A stretch of DNA of 64,000 nt from Artemisia argyi (GCA_030686995.1 CM060706.1:146229859-146293858), one strand, 5' to 3'; positions 42,261 through 57,920 are shown, counted from the first letter of the stretch. Numbers and translations: made by a program. Notes: generated by a model from the letters alone, not told the origin.

Positions 42261-45200
42261 TGTAACAATTCGCATTTTCAGGTTAATTACTATTCCCGGA
42301 AAATTTCACTATTCACTTTTACTATTCATTTTTCCCGAAAATTTTTCCCGAAACTTGATTTTTATTTCTTGGGCTGAAGTGATAAATCATTTCCATGACA
42401 AATTAAAAGTTTGACATTCATAAGCTCATTTTCGTGAAAGTTATTAAGGAATTACACGGAATTACACGTTTTAGGGTAAAACGTCATTCAAAAATTCTAC
42501 GCACAACGAAATTCGGTCGCGTTAATTTTCCCCGTATCAGAAAAATGTTTGACACACTCATGATTTATTTGAGAATAAATCATGACTGGGAAAAACATGA
42601 CCAAAATAAACCTCGGCCGTGAAAAACTAGAATTTTCAGTTTTAAGCGTTTTTACTCAGCCGTAACCTTAGCCTATACCTGCACCGCGTTTCTAAAAAGA
42701 TTTGAGTTTTCAACTTATTAGAAAAAGTCAACATATTTTTCCCTCCTCCATTGACCAAAAATCATCCCTTGATGTTATAAGTCATTTCGTGATTTTTAGG
42801 CTTACGGTTTGATGTCTAAAAGACATTTAATACCAACCGACACTAGACTGAGCCCAGTCTAGACATTATAAGTCATTTTAAATCATTTATATCATATTAG
42901 AAAAGTAACATTTTACTTTTCTCAATTTTACGCAATATTCGTACATTTTGCGTATTACGCATTTTAGACCCGTGTTTCCAGTTTTAGCAGGGTTTTACCA
43001 CTCCAATGGAACCTATCACTCATTTTATATTTTATTATGGAGTATTTTGACAAGTTTAATCATTCTTCCAAATTTTGTATTTTTACGATACCCGGTTTTA
43101 CGTTTTGAGGCTTAATCATTTACGATTGGCATTTCCCGGAGTCAAAACTAACCATGTATCTTGGATAATACCATCAAAAGTCCACACTTGTTCTCCAAGG
43201 ATTGTGAACCGCCTCTAGGGGGGAGGATTCACACTTGTGGCATGATCTCATGCTAAGTACTCTTAGATTGCATCCATGTGTTAAACTTGGTGATCAAGTG
43301 TTGACAAGTCAACACTTCTAACCTCCTCAAGGCCATATAAAGCCTCCTTGCCTCTCCTTGAACGTCCACAACACACACACAAACACCATTCCATTTTCTA
43401 ATTCACTCCAAGTATTATCCAAAAGAATCAAGAGCTTAAACAAGGTAGAAACCCTAGTTAGAATATCATTCACCAAAACTCTTCCAATCCCTAATATACT
43501 TGGTGATTTCTCTTGAGTTTAAATCCACTCAATTCACCTCAACTTTCATTGCATCTCTTTCAAGAATACCAAGGGTAGAAAGATTGCATGAAGAGAAAAA
43601 GGGTTGAAGCAAGTCCATCAAAGTCCTATCCTTACATGTTAACTTCCTTTCATCTTTGAAAGCCAAAAGTTGTGAGCCAAACCCTAACTTGATTCTTGTT
43701 AAATAATCATGTTCATGTTATTTACATGTTATTCTTGCTATATTATGTCTTGTAGTTATGTCCATGATGTATAAAAATGATTAAAACAAGTTATTGTTAT
43801 TGATTGTTACAACAAGTTACTAAAACAAGTAAACTAGTGACTTTCTTGGTAAGACCTGATCAAAATGGTAAAAATATGATATTTGATCATTACATATTAC
43901 AGTAGAGGACTTAACAAGGAAACCGTAGCAACTTGAACCACCCAAAACGAGTATACGAGTCAAAAGTTACGCCCATTTGAAGTTACCAAAACTTTGCGGC
44001 AAACTGCCAAATACCATTCTGATCAAATTTGGGTTTTGAAAGTCCCACTTCTGGTCCGATTCATCAAAAAGTTAAAACACGAAAGTTGTCCGGAACGCCG
44101 TTTTCGTTCAGGAACAAAGAAGCTCGAGACCTAAAAACACTTTTCGAGTAATAAAATTCTTCAAATTCTAAACAGCCCATTTTTAGGCGAAAGTCACAAG
44201 ATTATGGTTATACTTTGAAAGGAACAAGAGGTCTTATGACCTATAATCAAGACCACAACCATGGCTAGAGCCAAGGTTGTGTCTCATGACCTTGAAACAA
44301 GGACCAAAGGTCATGGCTAGGCCATGAAGAAATGACCATACCAACTTTCATAGGCGTAAACATGAAACAAAGAGTTGACGAGAACTTGAACAAGCAATTT
44401 GGATCTACTTCACTTAAAAGGGAACCATGAGATATTACCAAGAGAAAATGGTCATACAAAACTTATGAAACATACCCTAATAACAATCTTCATGTACTAA
44501 TAAACTTTCCTAAGTTTATTCAAATATCGGACATGTAACCTTTCGGATCAAAACTTATATCTATATATTTCATCAACTACTACAATAGTAGGGAGCCTCA
44601 TGTGAGGAGTTCATTATGTAAGCCGTCGAGATGAGTTGTGGATTTACGAATTAAAGTGTCCTGGCTCCTCGAACGCTTACTAACATGACTTCTGAATTAT
44701 GTCGGCCCGAACGGTAGTAAACGATATATCCAAACATACATGTTTCATGAATCATTTCTTTCAAAGACTTATATTATACATCATACCACATCATGAACTA
44801 AATGCAAGATATATATATATATATAGGCACTTATTCATATTCTTTACTCCGATCCTAAGTCACAACATTCGATTATAGGTTGCTCGTAGAAACCTTCACG
44901 ATTCAACCGTTACATTCATTACTTGCTATCTTACTTAAAGGTGAGTTCATAGCCCCACTTTACATTATTTCAATGTTTTACAAACCCTTGGGGGGAATAC
45001 ATGCTATTATTTTCTACTCGAACACAATGCTTTCTACTGTATGCTATTCGACCATGTTTTATTATCACTAAGTAACAACCTTGCTAAACCGAGATCCCTT
45101 ATTATGAACCATTTAATCACTAGCAATAGTGAGCGCAAATATTGTGAATAGGCCTATTGGGATTGACGAATCCCATTTGTATTGACTAAGTTCAAACAAA

Positions 45201-45799
45201 TGCATTAATATTTGAGATTTAGGTATGTTAGCAAAGTACCTACCGGGATAAATCTGCCGATCGATATTGGTACACGTTAACGTTATGGTGTCATAAGCTT
45301 AGTGTATAGTAACCTTTCCGGGCATATAACAACGTAGCCCATCATTGTTTTCCAAATATTGGTGTGAGTCTATAGCTCACACTACCAACATATTGTGTTC
45401 AAACGATTTAACTACAAACACTACGATTATTGTGTTCAACGATTTAACTACCAACACATTGTGTTCAAACATTAAACAAACTCTATGAATATCACTCAAC
45501 CTTTGTGTTGACCTCTCAAGCATGTATTTCAGGTTCCTGACGATCAAGGATGGCACGGAAGGACACGGATACTCAAGAGGGCTATAAATTTACTTATCAT
45601 TCAAAAACTCACTTAATGTGATTTGTAAACATGGAACCAATTGGGACCTCATTTTGTAATCTCTGATATTTATATAATTTGAATGATAAACCTTTTTAAA
45701 ACGACTCAATTAGAGTTCGTTTTCTATTATTGTGACTACTGTGCCGTCAAGTAACACCCAGTTCGAATTCCGCTGCATCCATGAATTGGGGGTGTTACA
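42261..45799 (+). repeat. element B 3' LTR (3,539 bp)
   Basis: Same length and register as the 5' LTR. The substitutions I noticed include positions equivalent to gactgagaaa/gactgggaaa, acgcgttt/acgcattt and caatgtag/caaggtag. Confidence 0.95.
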
Positions 45800-45957
45800 C
45801 GTTATGTTTTGCAGCCTATTGTTGTATTGGTTGCAGGTAGTTTGAGTCATCAAGTTAGTCTACTTAACATAATTATTAGGATCATGTTGCAGTTAGAAAG
45901 ATTCATGGTATGCAAGACTTGATTAGGTTCTAACGGAAGTTTGCATTTGTGTTTCAG

Positions 45958-46046
45958 GTATACCAGTCCCTTATGTTAGGTGGTTCAGCGGTACAACCTT
46001 CAACATGTTCATCTCCGTCCGCTACTATGGTAGGGTCAGTTGTAAG
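45958..46046 (+). other. exon-like segment right of element B
   Basis: Acceptor gtttcag|GTATACC and donor GTTGTAAG|GTATGC bound 89 bp that read openly (VYQSLMLGGSAVQPSTCSSP...). It may be part of the locus interrupted by element B, but the phase does not join to the exons on the left, so its membership is uncertain. Confidence 0.25.
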
Positions 46047-47748
46047 GTATGCACAAAGTCCCCTAGAATTGGGTTTTGCGGGTCTTCCGTAACATATAAA
46101 AATTAACGATTAGTTACATAAGCGAGGCCACTATAATCAATGATGTTTGGTTTTCCTTAATAAGCAATTAGTACTTGGTTTTTCGTGTAATACTGCATTC
46201 AGAATGATCATGAGTAGATTAAATAATATTAGAGTATTAGAAAGCTTGGTTTTAAGAAGATTAATGAAATCAGAACAGACAGTACCTTAGCGATGGTGGT
46301 GCAGTTGTAGTAGGCACTCATGTATGATTTTTTGTGTGCTTATGCTTCTATATTTTATGTATTTAGGGGCTGGTGCAGGGGTTACAAGATGGTAAAAGAG
46401 AAACAGGTGGTGTGTGTTTCATCTGGTTTATTGAAAGGTATATCAACATGGCTCATTTTTAGAATCTAAAAGTCATGTGAATATTACTATTAGAAACAAT
46501 CCTTATTATACTATATATCTAAAAGGCAGGATTTGGGTGCTTCAAATTGTTGTAAGCAACAGTTGAAATAACAGTAAAAAGTGTTGCAATGTATTGTACC
46601 GCACAGTTGGAATAACAGTACCCATATTATTATTCTAGATATTTCTTCTTCTCGACACATACCATTCACAAACACACATAGACACACTAGAACCTTCTTC
46701 CCCATTTCCCTCTCTAAAAACATACACCGATTATTGATAGATCCATACACAACCAAAATGCAGATACTTTGATCCGATTTTAATACTATACCATTCTTCT
46801 TCATCTTATTTCATTCTTCTTCTACAACAATAATCAAACCAGTGGCACACCAAAAGTTAATTCACACACACCAAGACACACATCATGCGGGTATGTGGCC
46901 AAGTTTTCTTTAATTTAGGGGGACTAATCGATTCTGATTATACCTTAAAGATATTGCGCTGACATCTGATAATGAAGAGTATCTTTCTACACAAATAGCT
47001 AGCCCTTTTCCTATTCCTGGTATTAATTTTAAGCTTTTAAATTTTATTTATTATTATTGTCATTATTATTATTATTTGATTTTGAAGTTTGACCATTAGA
47101 TTTTTGTGTAAATATTGGGATAAATTGGTAGCACTTTTACTTTTTCCGATGGTTTTAGCTTCAAGATTTAATTCTTATATGTTTTTGGTTAAAGATTGAA
47201 TTCTTAGGGTTGATATTGTATTTGAAATTTTTGGGTAATTGATTGGTAGAAGAAACATTGGAAATGTTTACTTTGATCAATTTATGTAGCGTAGCAGCAT
47301 TGGGAATTATAATCACAATGTTTTTGACTTACTTAGTTTGAACTTGAAGGTGAATTGGGAAGTGAGTTTGTTCATGTTAGAGTTATTGCGCATTTGAGGA
47401 AGTCTTCAAAGAATTAAGTTTGTGGTAACTTTTCTTTTAATCATTATTGTTTGCTTGCTATCGTGTATATTATGGTTAGATCTGATGAATGCCGCTTTCA
47501 TTTGCTGGTAGGAGCACAAGAAACCACTTAAATCTTTTTACCTTGGCTTAATGGTAATGTAGCTTGCCCATAATTTCTCCAGGTAATCGATAATCTTTAT
47601 TAATACTTTGAAAAACATTAATAATCACATATTTATACATTGACACGTATACGTGTTGTGATGGATATTGTAGGCGATTCGGTTGATGTTGCGCAAATCT
47701 TACTAGCTCAATGGGCTAACCACTAAGAATTTACCGACACTGGTATCT
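46047..47748. other. unassigned DNA with splice-like sites
   Basis: Several acceptor/donor-like pairs (for example an interval from 46364 to 46438) but no coherent protein. 'actatatatctaaaaggcagg' at 46509 resembles a Helitron 5' end. Just before the Athila LTR, 47672-47721 reads GDSVDVAQILLAQWANH after an acceptor-like site. Confidence 0.3.
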
Positions 47749-48374
47749 TGATGATGAGGCGAAAAGTGTACCGCTTTTAAGGGGTCATTTAAGCCCGAAT
47801 TCGAGATTATTTGATCAAATATTACCCTAAATCGTTCCTTTTGTCATTTTAGGTACTTTTGGAGAGAAATCTGGAAAAGGAAGCATTTTGGACATTTTTG
47901 GAGCATAAAAGTGAAGAAAACGACAAAGTCTCAAATTTCCTTGCTGGAACAGTACCTGACGACGTCAAGCTTTTACACGTGACGACGTCAAGAGTGACAA
48001 AAGAGGTGGATATGAAACTTATAACGTGACGGCCCAGAGAGTTTTCAAGCTTATTGACCCGACGGTGTCACCAAGGCCGTCAGGGTCCAAATACTAGTGA
48101 CGGCCCAGAGTATTTCTCCACATGACGGCGTCACAATTAGATCTAGGCAATACGAATTTTATCATGGCGGCGAGTTGACGGCATCACAAGCTATAACGTG
48201 ATGCCGTCAAGGTGTAAACTCTATATATAGTTTTCCAATTTTCATTCATTAGTGTGCAACTTTGAGGGAAAAAACCCTAGACAAATTTACAGCTTTTTCA
48301 AGGGTTTCAACCCTTTGATTCCTTCATGTTCAATTGAAGATAAGTACTTATTCAAATCATTCAATATGTCTATG

Positions 48375-51805
<3,431 letters not shown>

Positions 51806-51823
51806 GTACCCACTTGTCATTCT

Positions 51824-51842
51824 GAATTTCGTCCCGAAATTC
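51824..51842 (-). other. pre-3'LTR hairpin, element D
   Basis: In element sense GAATTTCG/CGAAATTC around a GGA loop, then an 18-nt spacer (agaatgacaagtgggtac) up to the LTR. Confidence 0.8.
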
Positions 51843-51869
51843 GATTTTAAGAAATCTTACAAATGTGAT

Positions 51870-53927
51870 CTATGAAAATAAATGTGGATATTTCTCACGG
51901 AATCTATCTTCTCGTTCCCGTGTGTAAGTTGGTCCTCGCTTTGAGTCCCATCTAACCTTTACAATGGGGATACGATTCTGTTTGAGTTGTTTTATTTCTC
52001 TATCCATTATTTCCACAGGCTCTGCTGTGAACACTAGTTTGTCGTCCAATCTAATCTCCTTTAGTGGAATGACGAGAGTTTCATCAGACAAACATTTCTT
52101 GAGTTGTGATACGTGAAACGTAGGATGTACCCTATTGAGTTCTTCCGGAAGTTCTAATTTATAAGCAACTGGACCAATTCTCTCCAGAATTTTGAAAGGT
52201 CTAATGTACCTTGTATTTAACTTTCCACGTCTTCCAAAACGGATCATTCCCTTCCAGGGAGAAACTTTTAACATGACTCTGTCTCCTACTTGAAATTCCA
52301 TAGGCTTTCTCCTGACATCAGCATAACTCTTCTGTCTGTCACGAGCAGCTTGTAAGCGTTGCTTGATTTGGAATATCTTCTCGGTCGTGTCATGTATTAG
52401 CTCTGGTCCGGTGAGTTGCATATCACCAACTTCTGTCCAACAGACTGGTGATCTGCACTTTCTTCCAAAAAGTGCCTCGAAAGGTGCAGCTTTTATGCTA
52501 GCATGATAGCTGTTATTGTAAGAGAATTCAATTAATGGCAAGTGTTTATCCCAACCTTTTCCGAAATCAATTACACATGCTCGGAGCATATCTTCCAAGG
52601 TTTGGATTGTTCTTTCACTTTGTCCATCGGTTTGCGGATGATAAGCGGTGCTCATATCTAAACGAGTACCAAGAGATTTCTGTAGAGATTCCCAAAATCT
52701 TGAGGTGAATCGGCTATCTCTATCAGAAATAATGGATATCGGAACTCCATGTCTAATCACAATTTCCTTAAAATACAACTGAGCGAGTGTTTCCATCTTG
52801 TCGGTCTCCTTGATAGGTAGAAAATGTGCAGACTTGGTTAATCGATCGATGATAACCCAGATTGTGTCTAATCCGGTCGAAGTCCTTGGTAATTTGGTAA
52901 TAAAATCCATGGTGATTCGTTCCCATTTCCAGACCGGTATTTCTGGTTGCACAAGTAATCCTGATAGTTTATGAGTCTCTGCCTTTACTCTAGAACATGT
53001 TAAACATTTACCAACATACTCTGCGATATCAGCTTTCATATTTGGCCACCAATAAATCTTCTTAAGATCTTGATACATTTTATTGGAACCGGGATGAATA
53101 TAATATTTGGATTTATGAGATTCATGCATGATAAGGTCTCGAATACCTCCAAAGAGAGGAATCCAATATCTTTCCTTAAAACATAACATTCCATCATCTC
53201 TTCTTACTAATGCTTTTTCATTATTTGGCATTCTGTCAATCTGCTCTTCATTGTTTGACCTTCTGTCAATCTTCTCATATTGCCGGTTTTCTTCTTGGAG
53301 AGCTCCTGTTTGAGCTTTGATGATTTGAGCTGGAAGTGGCGAATGAATTGTCATTCCTAGAAATCGAACTCTAAGAGGTTTAATTCTGTCTTTTCTGCTC
53401 AATGCGTTGGCTACAACAATCGCTTTACCAGGGTGGTAACGAATTTCACAGTCGTAGTCATTGAGTAATTCCATCCATCTGCGTTGTCTCATGTTCAGCT
53501 CCTTCTGATCCAGTATATGTTGAAGACTCTTGTGGTCGGTGAAAACCGTACACTTTGTACCGTATAGGTAATGTCTCCATATCTTAAAAGCAAAAACTAC
53601 TGCTCCTAATTCTAGATCATGGGTGGTATAATTTTCTTCATTCTTCTTGAGCTGTCGTGAAGCATAAGCTATGACCTTGTCTCTTTGCATTAGTACCGCA
53701 CCTAAACCATGATGAGATGCGTCACAATACACAACAAAGTCCTCATTTCCTTCCGGTAATGCTAATATTGGTGCTTCACAAAGCTTTTGTTTTAACAGTT
53801 GGAATGCTGACTCTTGCTTCTCTTCCCTGATATACTTCTTATTTTTCTGGGTGAGTTCCGTCAAAGGTTTTGCAATATTTGAGAAACCTTCTATAAACCT
53901 CCGATAGTAACCCGCGAGACCTAAAAA
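51870..53927 (-). pseudogene. element D RNase H, integrase and chromodomain
   Basis: After a TAA that separates it from RT, the frame reads [14 protein letters not shown] and continues without interruption to the end. RNase H shows [18 protein letters not shown] and later TDHKSLQHI. The integrase zinc region has [20 protein letters not shown] followed by CLTC. The catalytic core has [23 protein letters not shown] and [20 protein letters not shown], giving the D-D-E residues. The tail, [15 protein letters not shown] with [13 protein letters not shown] and KYPHLF, is chromodomain-like. The aromatic usual near 'TWE' is replaced (YTRERED). This is the best-preserved part of the element and could be made alone only if translated from the internal ATG at 53864. 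Confidence 0.88.
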
Positions 53928-54874
53928 TTAACGAATTTCGGTTGGAGTGGTGGGTGATGTCCAACCTTTAACTGCTTCTATCTTCACGGGATCTACATGG
54001 ATACCTTGGTTGTTGATGATATGGCCTAAAAATTGAACGGTAGAAATCCAAAAATCACATTTGGAAAACTTGGCGTACAACTTTTCTTTCTTAAGTAACT
54101 CCAAAATAATTCTTAAGTGTTCAACATGCTCTTCTTTGTTGCGTGAGTAGATTAAGATGTCATCAATGAACACAATAACGAATTTATCCAAGTATGGCTT
54201 GCATACTTGGTTCATTAAATCCATGAACACTGCTGGTGCGTTGGTAAGACCAAATGGCATTACTTGAAATTCATAATGTCCGTACCGTGTTCGAAAAGTT
54301 GTCTTGGGAATGTCTTCTTCCCTGACTCTTAATTGATGATATCCTGATCTTAAATCGATTTTTGAGTAAACACTAGATCCTTGTAATTGGTCAAATAGAT
54401 CATCGATCCTTGGTAATGGATATCGATTCTTCACCGTGAGTTTGTTCAACTCTCTGTGATCGATACACATTCGGAACGTTCCATCTTTCTTTTTGACGAA
54501 TAGGATTGGTGCTCCCCAAGGGGATGAGTTTGGTTGGATGAATCCTTTATCTGATAGTTCTTTCAATTGTTCAGATAATTCTTTCATTTCTGAGGGTGCT
54601 AATCGGTATGGTGCTTTTGCAACTGGTGCTGCTCCAGGCACTAAATCGATGCAAAATTCTACTTGTCGGGTTGGTGGAATTCCAGGCAAGTCTTCAGGAA
54701 ATACTTTAGAAAATTCTTTTACAACTGGCACTTCATCAAGTTGTTTCTTCTTTTCTTTTGTTTCTCCTCCCGTTACTTGAATTTGGAATACATGGCATCC
54801 TTTGCTTATGTATTTCATTGTCTTGGCGTACGAGATAATATTGAACGAGGTTTTAGGTTTATCACCTTGGATGA
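53928..54874 (-). pseudogene. element D reverse transcriptase
   Basis: The minus frame carries the protease-RT linker ([20 protein letters not shown]) and the RT blocks [63 protein letters not shown] and the catalytic [11 protein letters not shown]. The usual YxDD motif is FIDD here, which is common in this group. It ends in PTEIR followed by TAA where related proteins continue into [12 protein letters not shown], so a single C-to-T change (CAA to TAA) would explain the stop. Upstream, the frame is offset by one from the protease frame near 54875-54885. Confidence 0.88.
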
Positions 54875-55378
54875 TTAAGGTTCTCCGTTGAGTGGAATTT
54901 GAATGAATTTCTCGTCACAAATTATTCTGGCACGGTGTTTAGATAACCAATCCTTGCCAATGATGACATCAAAACTTCCTAGTTGGATGGGCATGAGATC
55001 AATGGGGAAAGATTTACTTAGAAAAGTTAAGGTGCAATTTTTGATTAGGGTATTGGTACTTAGGATATTTCCATTTGCTATTTCTATTTCGTAGGTAGTA
55101 TCTAGTTCTATGGGAGTAATATTTAGAATTGAAGCAAACGAAGTAGACACAAAGCTTATATCCGCTCCAGAATCAAATAATATCTTAGCATCATGTTGAT
55201 TTAATAGGAACGTACCCGTAACAACATCAGGATTCTGAGTTGTGTTTCCATCACCGAGTACATATGCTCTTCCTCGGGCAACATTATTGGCATTCTTCGG
55301 ACAGTGAGTTCTGTAATGTCCAATTTCACCACAACCATGGCACTTTACTGCTATCGGTTGTGTGTTGGCTCCAGTTGC
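54875..55378 (-). pseudogene. element D second zinc knuckle and aspartic protease
   Basis: Downstream of a TGA, the frame continues with the knuckle CHGCGEIGHYRTHC. It is followed by the protease active-site words ILFDSGADISFVS and VIIGKDWLSKH. It terminates at QIPLNGEP because of a one-base shift. The shifted frame resumes [13 protein letters not shown] into RT. Confidence 0.82.
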
Positions 55379-56415
55379 TCAACAGTCCTTAGTCATGTGT
55401 CCAATTCTTCGGCAGTTGCCACAAGTAACCTTACATGATCCGGTGTGATGTATGTTACACTTGTTACACTGAGGTAGAGTCCCAACATAAACCTTCCTTT
55501 CTGTGGGCACTGCCGCATAAGCTCTGGCAGCTTCTTGACGACGATTCTGCTGCTGGTGATGGTTTGCGGTTCTGTTGTTGATCTCGGTTACGGTTGTTGC
55601 TTTGATTGTTGTTGTTGTAACTCCTGTTACCATTGTAATTGTTGTTGTAGGTTCGGTTGTTGCTATTGTTGCTTCCACGGTTATCAGCACTCCTTTTATG
55701 TTCATTGATCGTGGAGGTAGAACCTCTTTTGATCACTCGGGTCAACAATCTATGTGCAAGTCCCATTGCTTCTTCTACCGTCTGGGGGTTTGATGCGGTA
55801 ACATCCCCTTCAATGGTTGGTGGCAATCCTTCCACATATTTCTCCAATGCTTTTTCAACATCTGGTACTATTGTTTGGCATAACACCGACAATTCCAGAA
55901 ACTTTCTGTCATATGTCCTCAGATCATTGCACTTCACTACTAGCTGATGAAATTCATCCTCTAGTTTTCTGATCTCGGTCCTGGGACAATGCTTCTTAAG
56001 CATCTTATTCTTCAACTCATTCCAGGAGAGTTTAAAAGCTTCATCCTGACCCATAGCATTTGCGGTAGTATTCCACCACGATAGTGCTTCTCCCAGAAGA
56101 GCTCCTGTAGCAAATGTAACTTTGCTATCTTCAGAACAGCCGCTCCTCTTGAAGACTGTTTCAGTATGCTCAAATCCAATGGGCCATTTCTGTAACTCCT
56201 TCTATTCCCTTGAAATTAGTTGGCTTGCAAGTCAAGAAGTCTTTGTATGTACATTTACGATGAGTAGATGTATTAGCTTCATTGTTTGCTCCATTGATGT
56301 TATTCAAGCGATCAGCTTCACGAGCTGCAGATATACCCTCGACAATCATTCTCTGGACATCAGTAGGTGTCATGATCACTTCAGGGTTGGAATTTTCACT
56401 ACTTGCATGCTCCAT
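55379..56415 (-). pseudogene. element D gag
   Basis: Starts at ATG 56415 (MEHASSENSNPEVIMTPTDV). One frame break follows MAHWI, at an extra T near 56170. The frame resumes as IEHTETVFKRSG with the gag core words TFATGALLGEALSWWNT and KYVEGLPPTIEG. A second break occurs in the Asn-rich linker near 55570. The last segment has the first knuckle, CGNCRRIGHMTKDC, then TGA. Two CCHC knuckles are typical of this group. In total there are two frameshifts and one nonsense codon. Confidence 0.82.
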
Positions 56416-56772
56416 GTTGCTATTGATAACACCAAAAATATATCTTTAGAATTTAAACAATAATTTTGTATAAATGATCTTGAGAAGTAGGGAAATGAAT
56501 ATTTATGAGTTCTAACAATAATTGGGCACCATATGTAGTTTTTATTTCGATACAACAATCATAATTATTCCGATATGTTAGATGCATTATTAATACACAT
56601 GAACAACTATAAGCATAAATTAACATTTGTATATAGTAATATCACAACCAACAACTTAACATTAATAACTTGATCAGTTGAGTTTTCATAACAAAACGAT
56701 ACAAGATTCTTTATTAATTGCCACATGCGGCAGGCTTAGATGCCTCATTACTTATACAAATACTAACTGCCT

Positions 56773-57675
56773 CTAATGGTTAGGTCCGTCCACATGTCCT
56801 CTCATCTCTAAAATCTGAGTTCGGAGATCCTGCATCTCGGTATGGTGTTGAATCTGGATATCTCCCACTAGGTTCTCCAATGTATTTGCTCTTCGATGTG
56901 CTAGCTGGGCTTCCCAAGTACGGTTCTATCCCTCTCTTCGCAATGATATCGCGAAAGAGCGTGTCTCTGAGATATCTGAATGTATCTGAGCCAAACCCTG
57001 CTGCAACTCTATCCTATTAGCTATAAGATTATGTAAGGTATTGCTGATAGTATCCGAATGGTCAAATGATGAATAGTCAATCATCTGAAGGAGCGTGTCT
57101 ATCTGCTCTTCGTGATGCTCCAAACGCGTCACTACTACAGAAGGTGAAAGAGTAGGGATAATTTCCATCCTAGCACTCTCGCCAGTTTCATAGATATGAG
57201 CTGGGGGAGTGAAACCAGGAGGATATGGTAATGATGGTGAAAGTGGATGAGTAGAGTCGGAAATACGAAGTTGGCTGGATGCGGGTATATTTTCTTCAGG
57301 AATTTGTTCTCTATAGTGAAAAGTATATGGATAAGTTTGGCTAAAAAGATCAAATAGGTGATCGGGTGCTTGAGATGGTAAAGCATGATGGTGCGTCGGG
57401 GATATATCATCGGTAGGTAGGAACTGCTGGTTCTCCATATAGGCATCATCAATTGGAGGAGTATAGACGGGTGCATATGAATCAAATTCATGATGCGATA
57501 ACGGCATATGTGCTGGTAAAGCCAATACATCAGGATTTTCAGGCTTTGCTACAACTTCATCTTGTTCGAACGGTTCTGTTTCTTGGGAAACAACGTCAGG
57601 TACTAAGGTAGGATGAAAAATAGGTGACGTAACAGATGCGACGGAATTCTCAGAGTCTGCGTTTGATATACTCAT
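56773..57675 (-). pseudogene. upstream ORF (pre-gag) of element D, one nonsense codon
   Basis: From ATG 57675 the frame runs 249 codons to TAG and then in the same frame to 56773 (301 codons in all). The first part is acidic and Pro-rich (MSISNADSENSVASVTSP, later HPLSPSLPYPPGFTPP). A segment VVVTRLEHHEEQIDTLLQMI and the post-stop part (RTWEAQLAHRRANTLENL, HTEMQDLRTQILEMRG) look like coiled coil. The words 'RLEHHEEQI' recall the N-terminal part of long polyproteins predicted in Asteraceae. It lies between the 42-nt hairpin and gag. The function is unknown. Confidence 0.6.
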
Positions 57676-57863
57676 ATTGAAATAATACTGTAATGATTCG
57701 TGAATAGTGAATAATAAGAATTTATTATCGTCAAGGAATGTAAAATTCTAATATACCAATATTAAAGTATCATAAACTTAATGATTAACTTACTGAGTAT
57801 GGTAGCAAGCAGGCACGATAGGCGAAAAATAGTATGGTGTAAATTTACTTTATTTGAAAGTGA

Positions 57864-57905
57864 GGTTATAGTTCAATGTTTGAAAACATTTGGTTCTCTA
57901 TAACC
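57864..57905 (-). other. 42-nt post-PBS hairpin, element D
   Basis: In element sense the outer stem is GGTTATAG/CTATAACC and the inner stem AATGTT/AACATT with a TTCA loop, 42 nt in all. Confidence 0.78.
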
Positions 57906-57920
57906 ATGTCTCTGATGCCA
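57906..57920 (-). other. primer-binding site, element D
   Basis: The minus strand reads TGGCATCAGAGACAT three bases after the LTR, close to the initiator-Met PBS (TGGTATCAGAGC). Confidence 0.8.

Larger units (their letters stand above)
36058..45799 (+). mobile_element. element B: young non-autonomous Ty3/gypsy-type LTR element
   Basis: The 9,742-bp insertion has a cgtta duplication (36053-36057 and 45800-45804). Two LTRs of exactly 3,539 bp are in constant 6,203-bp register, with no indel and about eight substitutions noticed (about 0.2 %). The 2,664-bp interior holds a PBS, the 42-nt hairpin, two tandem-repeat arrays, a three-way-junction fold and the pre-LTR hairpin, but no gag, protease, RT, RNase H or integrase. 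Its terminal signals match elements C and D, so it is presumably mobilised by proteins of that group. Near-identical LTRs imply a very recent insertion. Confidence 0.93.

Noticed and set aside
55575..55947. Plus-strand frames across the gag region, including a Val-rich one
   Set aside because: Antisense shadows of the Asn-rich gag linker and gag core on the minus strand.
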